In this document: positions 6,300 to 7,417 of the stretch, in pieces
Numbering within the stretch: the stretch's first letter is position 1
Layout: each line of letters starts with the position of its first letter
Assembly (NCBI GenBank): GCA_002412425.1
Contig: DHVB01000030.1
Coordinates: forward strand, 1-7,417
Source of the DNA: Bacteroidales bacterium UBA5219
GTDB lineage: Bacteria; Bacteroidota; Bacteroidia; Bacteroidales; ML635J-15
DNA length: 7,417 bases
Direction: 5' to 3'
The notes under the pieces: model-generated
What the model was told of the DNA's origin: nothing
Database searches by the model: none
Seen by the model: only the letters and a program-made list of their open reading frames with translations
Translations under genes and position numbers: made by a program

Positions 6300-7388
6300 A
6301 TGGCAAACGATTTAATTTTAGATAAACTTAGCGATGTAAAAAAACGATTTTTAGAAGTTGGAAATCTATTAACAGATGCAACTATAGTGTCTGATATGGA
6401 TAAATACATCAAGCTAAATAAGGAATATAAAGACCTTCAGCCTATTATTGAGGCTTATGATGAATATGTTTTAATTATTTCAAATATTGAAGATGCAAAA
6501 AACATTTTAGCTGATGAAAAAGACTCAGAATTGCGTGAAATGGCAAAGATGGAACTAGATGATTTGCAACCAAAATTAGAGCCTTTAGAAGAAAAAATTA
6601 AATTATTATTAATTCCTAAAGACCCTGAAGATGATAAAAATGCCATTATTGAAATTCGTGCAGGTACAGGAGGCGATGAGGCAAGTTTATTTGCAGGCGA
6701 GCTTATGCGTATGTATGTAAAATTTGCAGAATCGAAAAATTGGAAAACCGAAATCACCTCATACACCGAAGGAACGGTTGGTGGTTATAAGGAAGTAGTT
6801 TTAAGCATGACAGGCAATGGTGTTTATGGAATTATGAAATATGAATCAGGAGTGCATCGTGTGCAACGTGTTCCACAAACCGAAACTCAAGGACGTGTTC
6901 ATACTTCTGCTGCTTCTGTAGCTGTTTTGCCCGAAGCCGATGAGGTTGATATAAAATTAAATCCTGCCGACATTAGACGCGATGAGTTTTGTTCCTCAGG
7001 ACCAGGCGGGCAGTCGGTAAATACAACATATTCTGCAATTCGTTTAACGCATATTCCATCAGGAATAGTTGTTACTTGTCAGGACGAAAAATCTAAGCTT
7101 AAAAATTTAGATGTTGCAATGAAAGAGCTTAGAACTCGACTTTATAATTTGGAACATCAAAAATATCTTGATGAAATTGCCAAAAAGCGTAAAACTATGG
7201 TATCAACAGGCGACCGCTCAGCAAAAATTAGAACCTACAACTTCCCACAAGGACGCATTACCGACCATAGAATTAATTATACTATGTATAATTTGCAAAA
7301 CTTTATGCTTGGCGAAATTGGCGAACTAATTGACCACCTAATTATGGCTGAAAATGCCGAAAGACTGAAAGAAGCTAATGAGGAGTAG
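6300..7388 (+). CDS. prfA: Peptide chain release factor 1
   Basis: RF1 recognises UAA and UAG in the ribosomal A site and triggers peptide release. The 362-aa length is normal. Residues 1-105 form the helical domain 1. The core follows with IEIRAGTGGDEASLFAGEL (117-135) and SGVHRVQRVP (183-192). The stop-codon-reading tripeptide is PQT at 192-194, where E. coli RF1 has PAT; the P-x-T form distinguishes it from RF2 (SPF). The catalytic GGQ is at 236-238 within SSGPGGQSVNTT, its Gln being the usual target of PrmC methylation. TGDRSAKIRTYNFPQGRITDHR (303-324, shown here only as a landmark) closes domain 3. The start at 6300, 10 bp after the purM stop with purine-rich AAGAGA just upstream, indicates cotranscription with purM. 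The gene ends in a TAG, itself a stop that RF1 reads. Confidence 0.96.
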   Translation: MANDLILDKLSDVKKRFLEVGNLLTDATIVSDMDKYIKLNKEYKDLQPIIEAYDEYVLIISNIEDAKNILADEKDSELREMAKMELDDLQPKLEPLEEKIKLLLIPKDPEDDKNAIIEIRAGTGGDEASLFAGELMRMYVKFAESKNWKTEITSYTEGTVGGYKEVVLSMTGNGVYGIMKYESGVHRVQRVPQTETQGRVHTSAASVAVLPEADEVDIKLNPADIRRDEFCSSGPGGQSVNTTYSAIRLTHIPSGIVVTCQDEKSKLKNLDVAMKELRTRLYNLEHQKYLDEIAKKRKTMVSTGDRSAKIRTYNFPQGRITDHRINYTMYNLQNFMLGEIGELIDHLIMAENAERLKEANEE

Positions 7389-7395
7389 GGGGGGG
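7388..7395 (+). repeat. Run of eight G overlapping the prfA stop
   Basis: The last base of the prfA TAG stop begins an uninterrupted run of eight G, in a region otherwise dominated by A and T. The remaining 22 bases to the window end (AACGGCAG...) hold no gene that I can identify. The run may be real and slippage-prone or an artefact near a contig end. Confidence 0.6.
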
Positions 7396-7417
7396 AACGG
7401 CAGTTTGTCTAATAACC

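Overview
The window is AT-rich DNA that looks like a member of the Bacteroidota. The evidence is the family content: a Bacteroidota-style OB-fold-like protein, a DUF2807 lipoprotein, a GH3 / serine-hydrolase fusion, a long PurM, and an RF1 with a GPGGQSVNTT motif. Promoter-like sites of the TTTG / TAnnTTTG type and the absence of strong Shine-Dalgarno sequences fit this. The sequence does not allow a finer taxonomic placement.

Layout. Positions 1-444 (+) hold the 3' part of a small OB-fold-like protein whose start lies outside the window. Positions 445-1184 form an unusual island. It contains one intact four-helix-bundle gene of the 23S rRNA intervening-sequence (S23/IVP) family on the - strand, a decayed copy of that gene's 5' end 366 bp further on, and four clusters of one 9-bp repeat family (consensus TGTAAAGTT). 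Two clusters on the left read in + orientation; the two bordering the gene read in - orientation. Positions 1186-1944 (-) encode a DUF2807 (head GIN) lipoprotein. A 130-bp divergent intergenic region leads into three + strand genes: a 997-aa exported enzyme fusing a NagZ-like glycoside hydrolase family 3 module to a class C beta-lactamase-like serine hydrolase (2075-5068), purM (5120-6289) and prfA (6300-7388). The last two are 10 bp apart and probably cotranscribed. The window ends 29 bp after prfA, just past a run of eight G.

Roles. purM and prfA are housekeeping genes (purine synthesis, translation termination). The GH3/serine-hydrolase fusion probably degrades muropeptides in the cell envelope, combining in one chain two activities that occur as separate neighbouring enzymes in Bacillus. 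The DUF2807 and OB-fold-like proteins have no established function.

The most interesting part is 445-1184. A free-standing S23 gene is embedded in inverted and tandem copies of a nonamer, has a partly deleted tandem duplicate, and has a well-formed Bacteroidota-type promoter built from the nonamers. This looks like a small non-autonomous repeat-plus-protein unit, possibly a relative of rRNA intervening sequences. That reading is an inference.
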